Shown here: one piece after another, positions 51,353 through 61,094 of the stretch
Position numbering within the stretch: the first letter of the stretch is position 1
Layout: every line of letters begins with the position of its first letter
From: Chloroflexota bacterium
GTDB lineage: Bacteria > Chloroflexota > UBA11872
NCBI GenBank assembly: GCA_028874175.1
Contig: JAPPLN010000113.1
Coordinates: 1-64,000, forward strand
Reading direction: 5' to 3'
Length of the DNA stretch: 64,000 bases
Position numbers and translations under genes: made by a program
The notes under the pieces: model-generated
The model's database searches: none
What the model was told of the DNA's origin: nothing
Seen by the model: only the letters and a program-made list of their open reading frames with translations

Positions 51353-52138
51353 GTGACTAGCGCAAACGAAACGCCGGTACAACTCTCAATCGTCATCCCG
51401 GCATTCAACGAGAAGGATCGGCTGGGTGCCACGCTGCTTGCGGTTGACGAGTGGGCCGCCGGCCGTGAGGCGAGGGTTGAAGTCGTTGTCGTGGACGACG
51501 GATCGACGGATAACACGCTTGAGATATCCCGAATCTGGGCGAACGAGACGGAAGGCAGCGGTGCGGTTGCCTCTATAGTGCTGAATGAGCCACACCGCGG
51601 CAAAGGCGCGGCCGTGGCGCGCGGCATGCTCGCAGCGCGTGGCGCCGTTCGCCTGTTCATGGATGCAGATCTGGCGGTACCGCTCGTTTACGTTGAACGC
51701 ATCGTCGACGAGGTGCGACGCGGTGCCGACGTTGCGATCGGCTCGCGGGAGCTAGATCTGTCACAGCGATTTGACGAGCCGTGGTACCGCCATGCGCTAG
51801 GGCGTGGATTCAACCGTTTGGTGAGTTGGCTCGGCGTCAGCGGATTCACCGACACGCAATGTGGCTTCAAGGGTTTTTCGGCAGATGCAGCCGAGGACAT
51901 CTTTCGTCGGGCTCGGCTCTATCCAGCCGATGGAGAGGTCATAAAGCAGGAGCGGGTTACCGCCTTCGATGTGGAACTGTTGGCTATTGCCCGCCGTCGC
52001 GGCTGGCAGACCGTGGAGATTCCAGTTGAGTGGCGGCATGTACCCATGAGCAAGGTTCGCCCGCTGTCCGATGCCGTCTCGATGCTGTTCGATGTTTTGA
52101 GAGTACGGTGGTATTTGCTGCGCAGGGCGTACGACTGA
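51353..52138 (+). CDS. Family 2 glycosyltransferase (dolichyl-phosphate beta-glucosyltransferase-like)
   Basis: LSIVIPAFNEKDRLGATL; VVVDDGSTDNT; NEPHRGKGAAVARGML; FMDADLAVPL; DTQCGFKGFSADAAEDIF. Confidence 0.9.
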   Translation: MTSANETPVQLSIVIPAFNEKDRLGATLLAVDEWAAGREARVEVVVVDDGSTDNTLEISRIWANETEGSGAVASIVLNEPHRGKGAAVARGMLAARGAVRLFMDADLAVPLVYVERIVDEVRRGADVAIGSRELDLSQRFDEPWYRHALGRGFNRLVSWLGVSGFTDTQCGFKGFSADAAEDIFRRARLYPADGEVIKQERVTAFDVELLAIARRRGWQTVEIPVEWRHVPMSKVRPLSDAVSMLFDVLRVRWYLLRRAYD

Positions 52139-52184
52139 CGCTGGTTCAGCTACCGCGTGCCGTGGAGGATATAGCCTCGCGTAA

Positions 52185-53810
52185 ATGTGGTCGGCCCATG
52201 CGGCGGATGGCATCGGACGACTTGACGGTGTCAATTTGAAGGAAAAGAGCATTGTTCTGTTCGACGGCTGGCTGGAGACCCTGGGTGGCGGCGAGCGACA
52301 GGTTCTCAGCGCGGCCAGTGCGTTGCGGTCACTGGGAACGGTCAGCGTGGTGTCGCACCGTCCGTTGCGCTGGACCACGGTGGTTGAGCGAGCCGCCGTC
52401 GATCTGGATGGAGTGAGATTCCGCACACTGCCGGAACGGCCCCAGCTGTCAGGACGTGAAGTGGCTGGTGATGCGGACCTGTTCGTTAATGGGACGCATC
52501 ACAGCCTCGTCGATGGCCGTGGCTTGCCGTCAATGCGATTTGTCTACTTTCCAGCTCGGAATGCCAATCGTGCGCGGCGCATGGCCGGACAAGCGCTGCG
52601 AAGGCTGGCCGGGAATCTGGGCGCGGCGTACGAGCGATCAGGCTGGTTCGGGACCGAGGTTCATCAGCGCGTCCGCTATCGGCAGTCTGATGGCGCCGGA
52701 CGGATCGGCGTTGGCGAAGGCGCTTGCCTCCGCTTGTGGATAAGTGCGATGACCGATGTGGATAGGGCCTACACAATTCAGACCGGCGCAGGCAAAGCGC
52801 TAACCGAGGGACTGGCTGGGCCCAAGGGCGACTTTGCGCCGAGCCCCTGGGTCGAGGTCCCGCGCGGATGCCGCGAACTGGTGGTGCATTCAGCGGCATC
52901 GCTGGGGACGAATGAGCGCGAAAGCCGACTGCTGGGGCTGGCGCTTGGCTCGATCGAGGAGCAGGGTCCTCCGCCACGGCGCCTGTTTCAGCGCACGACG
53001 CGGCGGCTGGTACCGGCACTGGGGAGCTGGGCAAGCGACGACCGCGAGGAGCAATACGCCAAAGCGCTCCGTTCGTACGACGTCGTGACGCCTAACTCCC
53101 ACTTCACGGCGTCCTGGCTTAAGCGGCGCTGGGGCGTGACGGGTCCGGTCATTGAGCCTCCGGTCGTCGCCGAGGCACACGCGCACGCGACTCGGCAGCC
53201 GCTGATCGTATCGATCGGGCGCTTCTTCGTCGGCAGCCATAACAAGAAGCACCTAGTGATGGTGCGTGCCTTCCGCAAGCTGTGCGACCGCGGGCTGGTT
53301 GGCTGGCGCCTGGCGCTGGTGGGGGGCGTCGGCCAGCAGCCGGCGGACTCGGCATATTTGCGCGAGGTGCAACAGGCGGCAGAGGGTCTGCCGATCGATG
53401 TGCATCCGGACGCTGACGAAGCGACCGTGAACGAGCTGCAGGAACACGCCGCCATTGGTTGGCACGCCGCAGGATTCGGCGAGTCGGAACGCCGAACTCC
53501 TGAGCGATTCGAGCACTTTGGCATGGCGGTGGCCGAACTCATGATGTCTGGCGCCGTGCCGGTGGTGTTTGACGGCGGCGGCTTGCGGGAAATCGTTGAA
53601 CCGGGTCGCAGCGGATATCGATGGCGCACGCTGGACGAGCTGGCAGACGCCACATTGGCGCTGGCTCGAAACGGTCGGCGTCGCTCGGAAATTGCCGATG
53701 CGGCGCGGCGTCGCGCCGCGCGCTGGTCGCTGGCCGACTATCAGCGGCGGATCGTGAACTTGGCCCTTGAGGTCATGGACGGCCACAGCGGCCGCCGGGA
53801 CGCCGCCTAG
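52185..53810 (+). CDS. GT4-like glycosyltransferase (ALG11-like C-terminal half) with insert
   Basis: LETLGGGERQVLSAASAL; SIGRFFVGSHNKKHLVMVRAF; GWHAAGFGESERRTPERFEHFGMAVAELMMSGAVPVVFDGGGLREIV; TTG at 52236 is an alternative start. Confidence 0.8.
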   Translation: MWSAHAADGIGRLDGVNLKEKSIVLFDGWLETLGGGERQVLSAASALRSLGTVSVVSHRPLRWTTVVERAAVDLDGVRFRTLPERPQLSGREVAGDADLFVNGTHHSLVDGRGLPSMRFVYFPARNANRARRMAGQALRRLAGNLGAAYERSGWFGTEVHQRVRYRQSDGAGRIGVGEGACLRLWISAMTDVDRAYTIQTGAGKALTEGLAGPKGDFAPSPWVEVPRGCRELVVHSAASLGTNERESRLLGLALGSIEEQGPPPRRLFQRTTRRLVPALGSWASDDREEQYAKALRSYDVVTPNSHFTASWLKRRWGVTGPVIEPPVVAEAHAHATRQPLIVSIGRFFVGSHNKKHLVMVRAFRKLCDRGLVGWRLALVGGVGQQPADSAYLREVQQAAEGLPIDVHPDADEATVNELQEHAAIGWHAAGFGESERRTPERFEHFGMAVAELMMSGAVPVVFDGGGLREIVEPGRSGYRWRTLDELADATLALARNGRRRSEIADAARRRAARWSLADYQRRIVNLALEVMDGHSGRRDAA

Positions 53811-53891
53811 GTCTGGACTCACCTCAACCGAACTGGGCGATTGTGCCAACGGGCGCGTGCTGGTTGCTAGCATCGTGGGTTCGCGCCTTTG

Positions 53892-55139
53892 ATGTCTGGG
53901 TTCCACGTGGCACTACTTGTCCAGAAGTTCGGCGGCTCGTCGCTCGCAACCAGCGAGCGAATTCGAATCGTGGCCGAGCGGATACATGACTCACTGTCGC
54001 AGGGTGATCGAGTAGCCCTGGTTGTGTCGGCCATGGGGGACACAACCGACGATCTAATTGCCGCAGCGCAGCGCCTGGCCAGTCGGCCGAACTCGCGGGA
54101 ACTGGACTTTCTGCTGTCCACCGGCGAGCTGGTATCTGCGGCCTTGACATCCATGGCCCTGCACGAACTTGGGCGCGACGCGGTCGCGCTCTCCGGCCCT
54201 CAGGCCGGCATCCGAACCAACGGCCGCTACGGTCGCGCCCGAATCACGGAGATCGAGCCGACGCGAATCCGCGCGGAACTCGAGGCCGGGCGCGTTCCCG
54301 TCATGGCCGGGTTTCAGGGCCTGGGACCTGGTGGCGACATTGTCACGCTGGCGCGGGGAACGTCGGACACCTCGGCGGTGGCCTTGGCGGTGGCCTTGGG
54401 CGTCGACCGCTGCGAGATCTACACCGATGTGGACGGCATCTTCACCGCCGATCCGCGCATCGTGCCGGACGCGCGCAAGCTCGATCTGGTGATTTACGAC
54501 GAGATGCTGGAGATGGCTAAGCTCGGCGCGCGTGTCATGCATCCGCGCGCGGTCGAGATTGCCGAACACTTCGGCATGCCGGTGGTGGTACGTTCCAGTT
54601 TCAGCGATGCACCAGGGACGGAAATTGTGGCTGAATCAGCGGTTCCAATCGAAACCATGCAGCGAGTGCGCGCTGTCGCGCACGACACCGACGTGGCGCG
54701 GGTCACCATTCGCGGCGTCAGTGACCGGCCGGGCTTGGCACACGCCCTCTTCCAGCCGCTCGCCGACCGACATATCAACATTGACGTGATCGTGCAGAAC
54801 GTCTCGGACGGCGGGGTGACCGACCTTTCGTTCACGATCGCCGAAACAGACCTGGACGCGACGCTCGACCTGATTCGTCCCGTGGCGGCCGAAATCGGCG
54901 CCCGCGACGTGGCGGCGTCAACCGAGTTGGGCAAAGTCAGTATTGTGGGTGTGGGCATTCAGAGCACACCCGGCATCGCGTCCCGCATGTTCGGAGCCTT
55001 GGCGGCGGACGGCATTAACATCGTCAGCATTACGACCAGCGAGATTCGGCTGACGTGCCTGGTGGACAAGGCGCAGGTGGCACGCGCGACTGAGCTGCTA
55101 CACGATGAATTCGATCTGAGCGCTGCAGACGCCGTGTAA
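53892..55139 (+). CDS. lysC: Aspartate kinase
   Basis: VQKFGGSSLATSERI; FQGLGPGGDIVTLARGTSDTSAVALA; two ACT-like regions at C-terminus. Confidence 0.94.
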   Translation: MSGFHVALLVQKFGGSSLATSERIRIVAERIHDSLSQGDRVALVVSAMGDTTDDLIAAAQRLASRPNSRELDFLLSTGELVSAALTSMALHELGRDAVALSGPQAGIRTNGRYGRARITEIEPTRIRAELEAGRVPVMAGFQGLGPGGDIVTLARGTSDTSAVALAVALGVDRCEIYTDVDGIFTADPRIVPDARKLDLVIYDEMLEMAKLGARVMHPRAVEIAEHFGMPVVVRSSFSDAPGTEIVAESAVPIETMQRVRAVAHDTDVARVTIRGVSDRPGLAHALFQPLADRHINIDVIVQNVSDGGVTDLSFTIAETDLDATLDLIRPVAAEIGARDVAASTELGKVSIVGVGIQSTPGIASRMFGALAADGINIVSITTSEIRLTCLVDKAQVARATELLHDEFDLSAADAV

Positions 55140-55234
55140 TGCCGCGCGTTCGTTCCGTGAACGGCCGCTGGTACCATGAAAGTGCGCGCCAAACCTGTTA
55201 AGACGTCGCCTGGAGCGGGAGTGGCGATAGCGAC

Positions 55235-55741
55235 ATGATCGAAATGATCGTGGACAGCGTGCGGGTGAATCTAATCAGCCCCAGCCGTGTGGTGGTGCTG
55301 AAGGAACGGGATGGACCGCGCTATCTCGCGATCGTTATCGGTCAGGGCGAGGCCGACGCCATTGCCGTCAAGCTACAAGACCACGAGGTTCCGCGGCCGC
55401 TGACCCACGACCTCCTCAAGCAACTGATCGAATCGGTTCAAGGGTCCGTTGAGCGCGTGGTGGTGACCGACCTGGTGGACACGACGTTCTTTGCAACGAT
55501 CGTGCTGAACATGAACGGCAGCCGCTGCGAACTGGACTCGCGACCGAGCGACGCTATCGCGCTGGCGGTGCGAGCGAATGCGCCGATTCTGGTTGAGCCG
55601 TCAGTGCTTAACGAGGCTGGTTTCGAGCCGGACGTTTCGGGCGAAGAGTCCGGTGAGGGCGAGCCTGTGGCGGAAGAAAAGCTCGAGGTATTTCGCGAAT
55701 TCATTAATCAGCTCGACTTGGACGATCTGGGCAAGTCCTAG
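55235..55741 (+). CDS. Bifunctional nuclease family protein (DUF151)
   Basis: VVLKERDGPRYLAIVIGQGEADAIAVKLQ; RPLTHDLLKQLIE; SRPSDAIALAVRANAPI. Confidence 0.88.
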   Translation: MIEMIVDSVRVNLISPSRVVVLKERDGPRYLAIVIGQGEADAIAVKLQDHEVPRPLTHDLLKQLIESVQGSVERVVVTDLVDTTFFATIVLNMNGSRCELDSRPSDAIALAVRANAPILVEPSVLNEAGFEPDVSGEESGEGEPVAEEKLEVFREFINQLDLDDLGKS

Positions 55742-55755
55742 GCTGCCGGCCGCGC

Positions 55756-55790
55756 TGGACGGGATGCTCGGCGTCCCGCCGGCCCGTCCA
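55756..55790. terminator. Possible bidirectional terminator hairpin between convergent genes
   Basis: TGGACGGG...CCCGTCCA 8-bp inverted repeat in the 54-bp convergent gap. Confidence 0.4.
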
Positions 55791-55795
55791 TTTGT

Positions 55796-57997
55796 TCATT
55801 CGGTGGCCACGCGTCGAAGCGCCACCGCGCCATTTGAGCCAATAGCGGCGATAACCCAGTTGCCCGCAGCCATCGATGCGTCCGCGGCTGCGAGGTGCGT
55901 CCGACGAACACCGAACGCGGAACCCGGCTCCGGCACGAGCCGGCGAGCGATACCCCCACCGGCCGCGACGGCCCAGATCTCAGAGGCGCCCGCGCTCGCA
56001 GTGCCCAGTCGATGGATGCCGTCTCCTGCGTCGACCACATAGCTGGAGGCAAGAAGGGGGCGCTGGCTTGTTGTCGGCGTGTGGAGCGCGAATGTTGCCG
56101 TGGGGCCGGACGGTAGGGCCCCGAGGCTGAGGGGCGCGGAGGCAACTCCGTGGTCTGCGTGGAAGGCCATGAGCCGCCGAGGGGTCGAGGTTACGCTGCC
56201 CAGCGGATCGGACGCGCGCAATTGAAATTTCCCCGCGGCGTCGGTCCACGCCGCGGTGCCGGAGTCGAAGCCGACGGCGATTACAAGAGCTCCCGAAATA
56301 GGAGTCCCATTTTCATCCTGCACGATTCCTGTGACTATGCGGCCATTGGATCGCCAGCCGGACAAGAAGTTAGCCAAATTGATCCGCTCGCTGTGCGTGA
56401 GAAGGGCTGCAGCGTGCGAGCCGTCAACCTTGGCTCGAGAGGCGCCGGCCAGTCCCGGCGCACGCGCGCCCAAGGGTGTGACGCCGTGACATGACGAGCA
56501 CTGAGTGTCATACGTCCGGCGGCCGCGCTCGACGGTCGGAAGTGCAGGTAGCCCGGCGAGCGAGCCATCAATCACGGCTAACCCAAAGCCTGGAACGAAG
56601 ACCGACGTTCCGTCGAACCAGGAAAGAGTCCAGGCCGTTTCGCCGCTGACGGCGACCGCAGGCGCTGCTGGCAACCCGGACACGCGCACGGTTCGGTGGC
56701 TTGGCGATAGATTCACGACAGCCGCCCGCGGTCCCTGGTCGGTGTCAACGACCAGCGCATCGAGATCCGGCCCGCGCACATCTACCCGCGTCAGTCGTCC
56801 GGAACCCGCAACGAACCGGCGTACCAACTGCATGACCCCAAATGCCGGTGCCGGAGGGTCTGCAATCGCGCTGGACCACAGACCGAAGTCTGGTTCACCG
56901 CGAGGCGATTTACCCGATGGGTCGCGCGTTCCCTTGTATACCAGCAGGCCGCTGGCGCCCTGGCGCAGTGCGCGCAGGGTGGCGGAAGCCAGAAACGCGC
57001 CGTTGATCGGCGCATGGACCAAAGGATCGACCGCAAGATCGCCGTTGAAGTTGATTTCTTCCACATAGTGGGGCCGTCCGGCGGCGATTCCTGAAATCAG
57101 GCGCACGCGGTTTTCAAACCATGAGAGACGTGTGCCAAGGACGTCGGTCGACGTTGTTTCGCCGACGCGATGCATCCCGTACCAGTGCCACGTCAGGAAG
57201 TCGTGGAAGGATGCTGAGTCCACGGCGCGCAGATACGTGGACCAGTCCACGTCGGGCGCATTCCCGCAGGTCGGACTACCGTCGGGATTCAGCGTGGCGC
57301 CGGTGTCGATCGCGTCGAGCGACGGGCCGCCAATAGCAACCACGCCGGAGCCGAAGCGCCTGGCCGCGGCGGCGCGCGCCGCGGCATAGAGCTCCGCGTA
57401 CGCGGCGCCGCTGCCGCAGGCGTAGTGCTGACCGGCGTTCTGATGATTGTTCGGCTCGTTCCAGATGGTGTAAGGCCACGTCAGCGCGACCGGACCGAAG
57501 TGATCACGCAATCGCTCAATGGCGTCCGCCACGTACTCGGCATACCCCCTGACGCCGGCGGCGTTGAAGCGTTCGCTCTCGTGCTGGGAACTTGGGGTGC
57601 CGTCGGCGGCAGTCACCCATGCCGGCGCGGCGACAAAGCTCACCATCGGCGTCGCGCCGGCGTCGAGAACTCGCTGCACGAAGGTATGGAGCCGGCTCCA
57701 GTCGAAGTCGGCGGGTGTGCTACCCGCCACAGCGCCGAGAAAGCGATGCCCCACCCACACGCGTACCAGATCGGCTCCGAACTGGGCGGCCCGGTCGATG
57801 CCACCGTCTCGATAGAGATCGACGATTTCGTTGGTGCCCAGCTTGAAGTCGAGCGACTGCGCGAATCCCGTCGAAGGTTGATCGAGATGAACCTTGATGT
57901 CTGGCGTTGGCGAGCCACCGAGCAGCAGGCTGCCCAAGAGCAGTGCGCAGGCAAAGCGAGCTGCGCGGCGCCAGCGACCGGGCAGACCGCTGCCCAT
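55796..57997 (-). CDS. Exported glycoside hydrolase (clan-A-like) - cytochrome c-like - carboxypeptidase-regulatory-like fusion
   Basis: Signal peptide; WPYTIWNEPNNHQN (acid/base) and HYVEEINFNGD (nucleophile candidate); YDTQCSSCHGVTPLGARAPGLAG heme c motif; GRIVTGIVQDENGTPISGALVIA...DAAGKFQL. Confidence 0.78.
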   Translation of the reverse strand: MGSGLPGRWRRAARFACALLLGSLLLGGSPTPDIKVHLDQPSTGFAQSLDFKLGTNEIVDLYRDGGIDRAAQFGADLVRVWVGHRFLGAVAGSTPADFDWSRLHTFVQRVLDAGATPMVSFVAAPAWVTAADGTPSSQHESERFNAAGVRGYAEYVADAIERLRDHFGPVALTWPYTIWNEPNNHQNAGQHYACGSGAAYAELYAAARAAAARRFGSGVVAIGGPSLDAIDTGATLNPDGSPTCGNAPDVDWSTYLRAVDSASFHDFLTWHWYGMHRVGETTSTDVLGTRLSWFENRVRLISGIAAGRPHYVEEINFNGDLAVDPLVHAPINGAFLASATLRALRQGASGLLVYKGTRDPSGKSPRGEPDFGLWSSAIADPPAPAFGVMQLVRRFVAGSGRLTRVDVRGPDLDALVVDTDQGPRAAVVNLSPSHRTVRVSGLPAAPAVAVSGETAWTLSWFDGTSVFVPGFGLAVIDGSLAGLPALPTVERGRRTYDTQCSSCHGVTPLGARAPGLAGASRAKVDGSHAAALLTHSERINLANFLSGWRSNGRIVTGIVQDENGTPISGALVIAVGFDSGTAAWTDAAGKFQLRASDPLGSVTSTPRRLMAFHADHGVASAPLSLGALPSGPTATFALHTPTTSQRPLLASSYVVDAGDGIHRLGTASAGASEIWAVAAGGGIARRLVPEPGSAFGVRRTHLAAADASMAAGNWVIAAIGSNGAVALRRVATE

Positions 57998-58002
57998 TGG
58001 GA

Positions 58003-59007
58003 CTAGGTCCGACTTACGACTTCGCGCTGCCCGGAGACCGAGGACTGCCGAATCGCAGCCAGCACCTCCAGCAGGTGGACGCTGTCTTCGGGCGGTGAGC
58101 CGTTGGGGGCCGCGCCGCCGATTACGGCCAGGAAGTGATCGTCGGGATTGCTTCCGCCGGAGAGTCCTTCGACTTCACGCGTGACCTTGGCCTCGAGATC
58201 GTCCTCCAGAATGACTTCAACGCCTCCCGAGGCCCAGTCCGCGCGGATGGCGCCGCCGCCGCCAACCACCGCCAGGCGCTCCCCGAACGTGTGGCCGGTA
58301 CCGATGATGGACAACGTGCCGATGGCGCCGTTCTCGAAGAGCAAAACGGCCGCGCCGTCGACCTCCACTTCCAGGTCGTAGGTACGCATGCGCGCGTCCA
58401 CTTCGACGATGCGCAAGCCGGTAGTCCACAGCAGCATGTCCATGAGATGGCTGCCGGAGTCACTGAGCTGTCCACCGCCGCCCAGGGCCAGCGTGCTTCG
58501 CCACTTGCCTCGTGCGGCGCCAATCCAGGCCTGCCACTGGCTGGCTTGCACGTGGGTGATGTCACCCATCTCGCCGCCCTGCAGGCGCTGGCGCATATAG
58601 GTGTAGCCGGGACTGAATCGACGCTGGAAGCCAACCACTACGTGTTGGCCTAGAGCCTTAGCGTGATCGGCGATCTCTTGGGCCAGTTCGGGGGTGTGGG
58701 CGAGCGGCTTCTCGCAGAGCACGTGTAAGCCGGCATCCAGGGCGCCCATGACATGCTCGTAGTGAAGGGTATGCGGGGTTGAGACCAGCGCTAGTTCCAG
58801 ATCGGTCGCGGCCAGGAGGTCACGCCAGTCGGCGTATGCTGGAACTTCGTCCAGGCCTTCAACATTCGACCGCGCGTTCGCGATTGACGTGTCAGACGGA
58901 TCCGCCATACCAACCACGTCAACCTCTGGCATCGCGAGGAATCGCCGCAGGTGGCCGGCGGAGTTGCCGCCAACGCCAATGGCGCCTAGTCGGTATGGCA
59001 TGGACAT
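58003..59007 (-). CDS. Gfo/Idh/MocA family oxidoreductase
   Basis: GAIGVGGNSAGHLRRF; VSTPHTLHYEHVMGALDAGLHVLCEKPLAHT; DSGSHLMDMLLWTTG. Confidence 0.93.
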   Translation of the reverse strand: MSMPYRLGAIGVGGNSAGHLRRFLAMPEVDVVGMADPSDTSIANARSNVEGLDEVPAYADWRDLLAATDLELALVSTPHTLHYEHVMGALDAGLHVLCEKPLAHTPELAQEIADHAKALGQHVVVGFQRRFSPGYTYMRQRLQGGEMGDITHVQASQWQAWIGAARGKWRSTLALGGGGQLSDSGSHLMDMLLWTTGLRIVEVDARMRTYDLEVEVDGAAVLLFENGAIGTLSIIGTGHTFGERLAVVGGGGAIRADWASGGVEVILEDDLEAKVTREVEGLSGGSNPDDHFLAVIGGAAPNGSPPEDSVHLLEVLAAIRQSSVSGQREVVSRT

Positions 59008-59069
59008 CGTGCAGTGCGCGCAGACGGGCGGAAGTCTACGTCAACGCGGCCAACCGTAGGGGCCGCAGC

Positions 59070-59372
59070 CTATGCGTCGCGGGTGGTCGGGTCTCCAGGC
59101 GCAAACTGACCGCCGTACGGGAGGGGAAGTCGCTCCACGGTCTCACGGAACGTCCCACGCCCCTTCAGCAGATCGTGCACGTCCCAGCCCTCGGCTTCCA
59201 AATGTTCAAGCACATAGGCCAGTTCGTAGCGATCGCCCGTTTCCTCGTCGATGAACGCGTCGGTCCAGGCGAGCTGGTGGCGCGGCACCGGAAAGGTTCC
59301 CTCGCCGTTGCGGCGGGGAATCTGAAACCGGAACTCGGATACGCGGATGTGGCGACGGGGCTCGCTGGTCAT
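59070..59372 (-). CDS. Hypothetical protein
   Basis: ORF with internal ATG giving MTSEPRRHIRVSEFRFQIPRRNGEGTF; no family recognised. Confidence 0.5.
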   Translation of the reverse strand: MTSEPRRHIRVSEFRFQIPRRNGEGTFPVPRHQLAWTDAFIDEETGDRYELAYVLEHLEAEGWDVHDLLKGRGTFRETVERLPLPYGGQFAPGDPTTRDA

Positions 59373-59445
59373 ATGGGTTTCTGGTCGTGGGCCCAAACGG
59401 CCCGGCTGGCTTGGGTGCGATTGTGAAGAGCGCGCCCGCCCTGTG

Positions 59446-60255
59446 TCAACGGGCGGCTGTGCGACCGATGACGATCAAGTTCGGCGAGTCGTCGCGCCAC
59501 GGTTGGCGCGTGTAATCGCCGTACACCGCGTCAATCTCCAACCCGGCCTCCACGAACTCCGCCACCACCTCATCTCGCGTCACCAGCGCCAGGCTGTAAC
59601 CCAGCCGACGCTCGTCGACCAGCAACGGGCCGTCGTAGTAGCGGTAGATGAGAGTGCTGCAGCCACGATGCGTTGCCTCGTCGTAGGTGTAGAAGCGCTC
59701 GCGGGTTATACGCCGGCCGGTCGAGGGGTCGCGTTCCAGAAACTCGACCTCCTCGTGATCCGGCGTGGCGTCAAGCGGCGTGGCCGAGAACACGTCCACG
59801 GCCACGCCCCCGCCGGGCCGCACGTGGGCGGCCGCGTTCTCCAGGGTCCGCAGGCGAGCCGATTGATCCGGCAGTAACAGATATGAGTTGAAGCCCACCA
59901 GCGCGAGGTCATAGGTGTCCGTCAGCCGGCACGTACGCATGTCGCCGCGTTGCAGCCCGAGACGCGCGCTGGTTGACCGCCCTGAGGCAGCGCGGCGTGC
60001 CGCAGCCCGCTTGAGCATGGCGGCTGAGGTATCCACGCCGGTGATCTGGAAACCTTGCCTGGCCAGGGGAATGGCCATGCGGCCGGTGCCGACGGCGAAT
60101 TCCAGCAGCCGCGGCCCCAAGCGGCGCCCCTCGGCGATCCAGAAGTCCAACTCCGCTCCGTCGCACTCCGGGTACTCCAGGTCGTAGACCCGTGCGGCCG
60201 GGTCGTAGCCGGTTTCGCGAAACGGCGGGGGCGTGACCAGTCTGGGCCGTCGCAT
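59446..60255 (-). CDS. Class I SAM-dependent methyltransferase
   Basis: LLEFAVGTGRMAIPLARQGFQITGVDTSAAMLKRA. Confidence 0.88.
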   Translation of the reverse strand: MRRPRLVTPPPFRETGYDPAARVYDLEYPECDGAELDFWIAEGRRLGPRLLEFAVGTGRMAIPLARQGFQITGVDTSAAMLKRAAARRAASGRSTSARLGLQRGDMRTCRLTDTYDLALVGFNSYLLLPDQSARLRTLENAAAHVRPGGGVAVDVFSATPLDATPDHEEVEFLERDPSTGRRITRERFYTYDEATHRGCSTLIYRYYDGPLLVDERRLGYSLALVTRDEVVAEFVEAGLEIDAVYGDYTRQPWRDDSPNLIVIGRTAAR

Positions 60256-60282
60256 GTCAGGGCCGGCGCGCGGCCGGCGACA

Positions 60283-60990
60283 TCAGTCGGCGCCGGCGTA
60301 GTTCAGGGGCGCTGTGGCCAATTCGTCTTCGAGATTGGCGTGGTCTTTCACACTGTCCATGCCGCGCCAGCGAGCTTCAGACTGAAAGGCGCCCAGTCGG
60401 CCCGCTGCGGCCAGCTCCGGAAACGTGCTGTCCTCGTGGTCGCCGATCTCGGGCAAGTGGTCTTCAAACGACCGGTCCAACACATACACGCCGCCGTTGA
60501 TCCAGTGCGGCAGCACCGGGTTGGTAGTGAACTGGCTGACTTTGCGACCGTCGACTTCCACGATCCCGTACTGGCTCACGTACGGCGTAAGCAGGATGGT
60601 CGCCAGATTCCCGTCGTCCCGATGCTGATCCAGCATCGGAACCAGCCGCTGCTCCGTCAGGATGTCGGCGTTGGAGGCCATCACGATCGGCTCGTCGCGG
60701 GGAATCTGCTGCATGCCCAGGCGCAGGCCGCCGCCGCGACCCATCGGCGTGTCCTCGACCGCGTAGCTGAAGCTGGCCCCGAAGGCCGAGCCGTCGCCAA
60801 AGTGGTCCTCGATGACTTCGTGCAAGTAGCCGCACGAGATTACGAAGTGATCGACCCCCTGGGCCTGGTACCACTCCACCTGGTGCTGCATGATCGGCTT
60901 GCCGGCCACGGCGACCATGGGCTTGGGCACGTTAGCGGTCAGCGGCCGCAGGCGTTCACCGCGGCCTCCGGCGATCAATACGGCGTACAC
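60283..60990 (-). CDS. Sugar-phosphate nucleotidyltransferase
   Basis: AVLIAGGRGERLRPLTANVPKPMVAVAGKPIMQHQVEWY. Confidence 0.9.
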   Translation of the reverse strand: MYAVLIAGGRGERLRPLTANVPKPMVAVAGKPIMQHQVEWYQAQGVDHFVISCGYLHEVIEDHFGDGSAFGASFSYAVEDTPMGRGGGLRLGMQQIPRDEPIVMASNADILTEQRLVPMLDQHRDDGNLATILLTPYVSQYGIVEVDGRKVSQFTTNPVLPHWINGGVYVLDRSFEDHLPEIGDHEDSTFPELAAAGRLGAFQSEARWRGMDSVKDHANLEDELATAPLNYAGAD

Positions 60991-61037
60991 GCAGCGAACC
61001 TCCAGGGCATCACGGGCACCCGGCGCCGCGACGCACG

Positions 61038-61043
61038 ATTATA
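61038..61043 (-). promoter_or_regulatory. Putative -10 element (TATAAT) of the nucleotidyltransferase gene
   Basis: ATTATA on + strand, CTATAATCG on - strand, about 50 nt before the ATG. Confidence 0.4.
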
Positions 61044-61062
61044 GGAACGGGCTGCTACGGGA

Positions 61063-61079
61063 CTGACCACGCCGGTCAG
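61063..61079 (-). terminator. Short hairpin after the VOC-family gene
   Basis: CTGACC-ACGCC-GGTCAG inverted repeat; no clear U-tract. Confidence 0.3.
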
Positions 61080-61094
61080 CGGCGTTGCCTGGTG

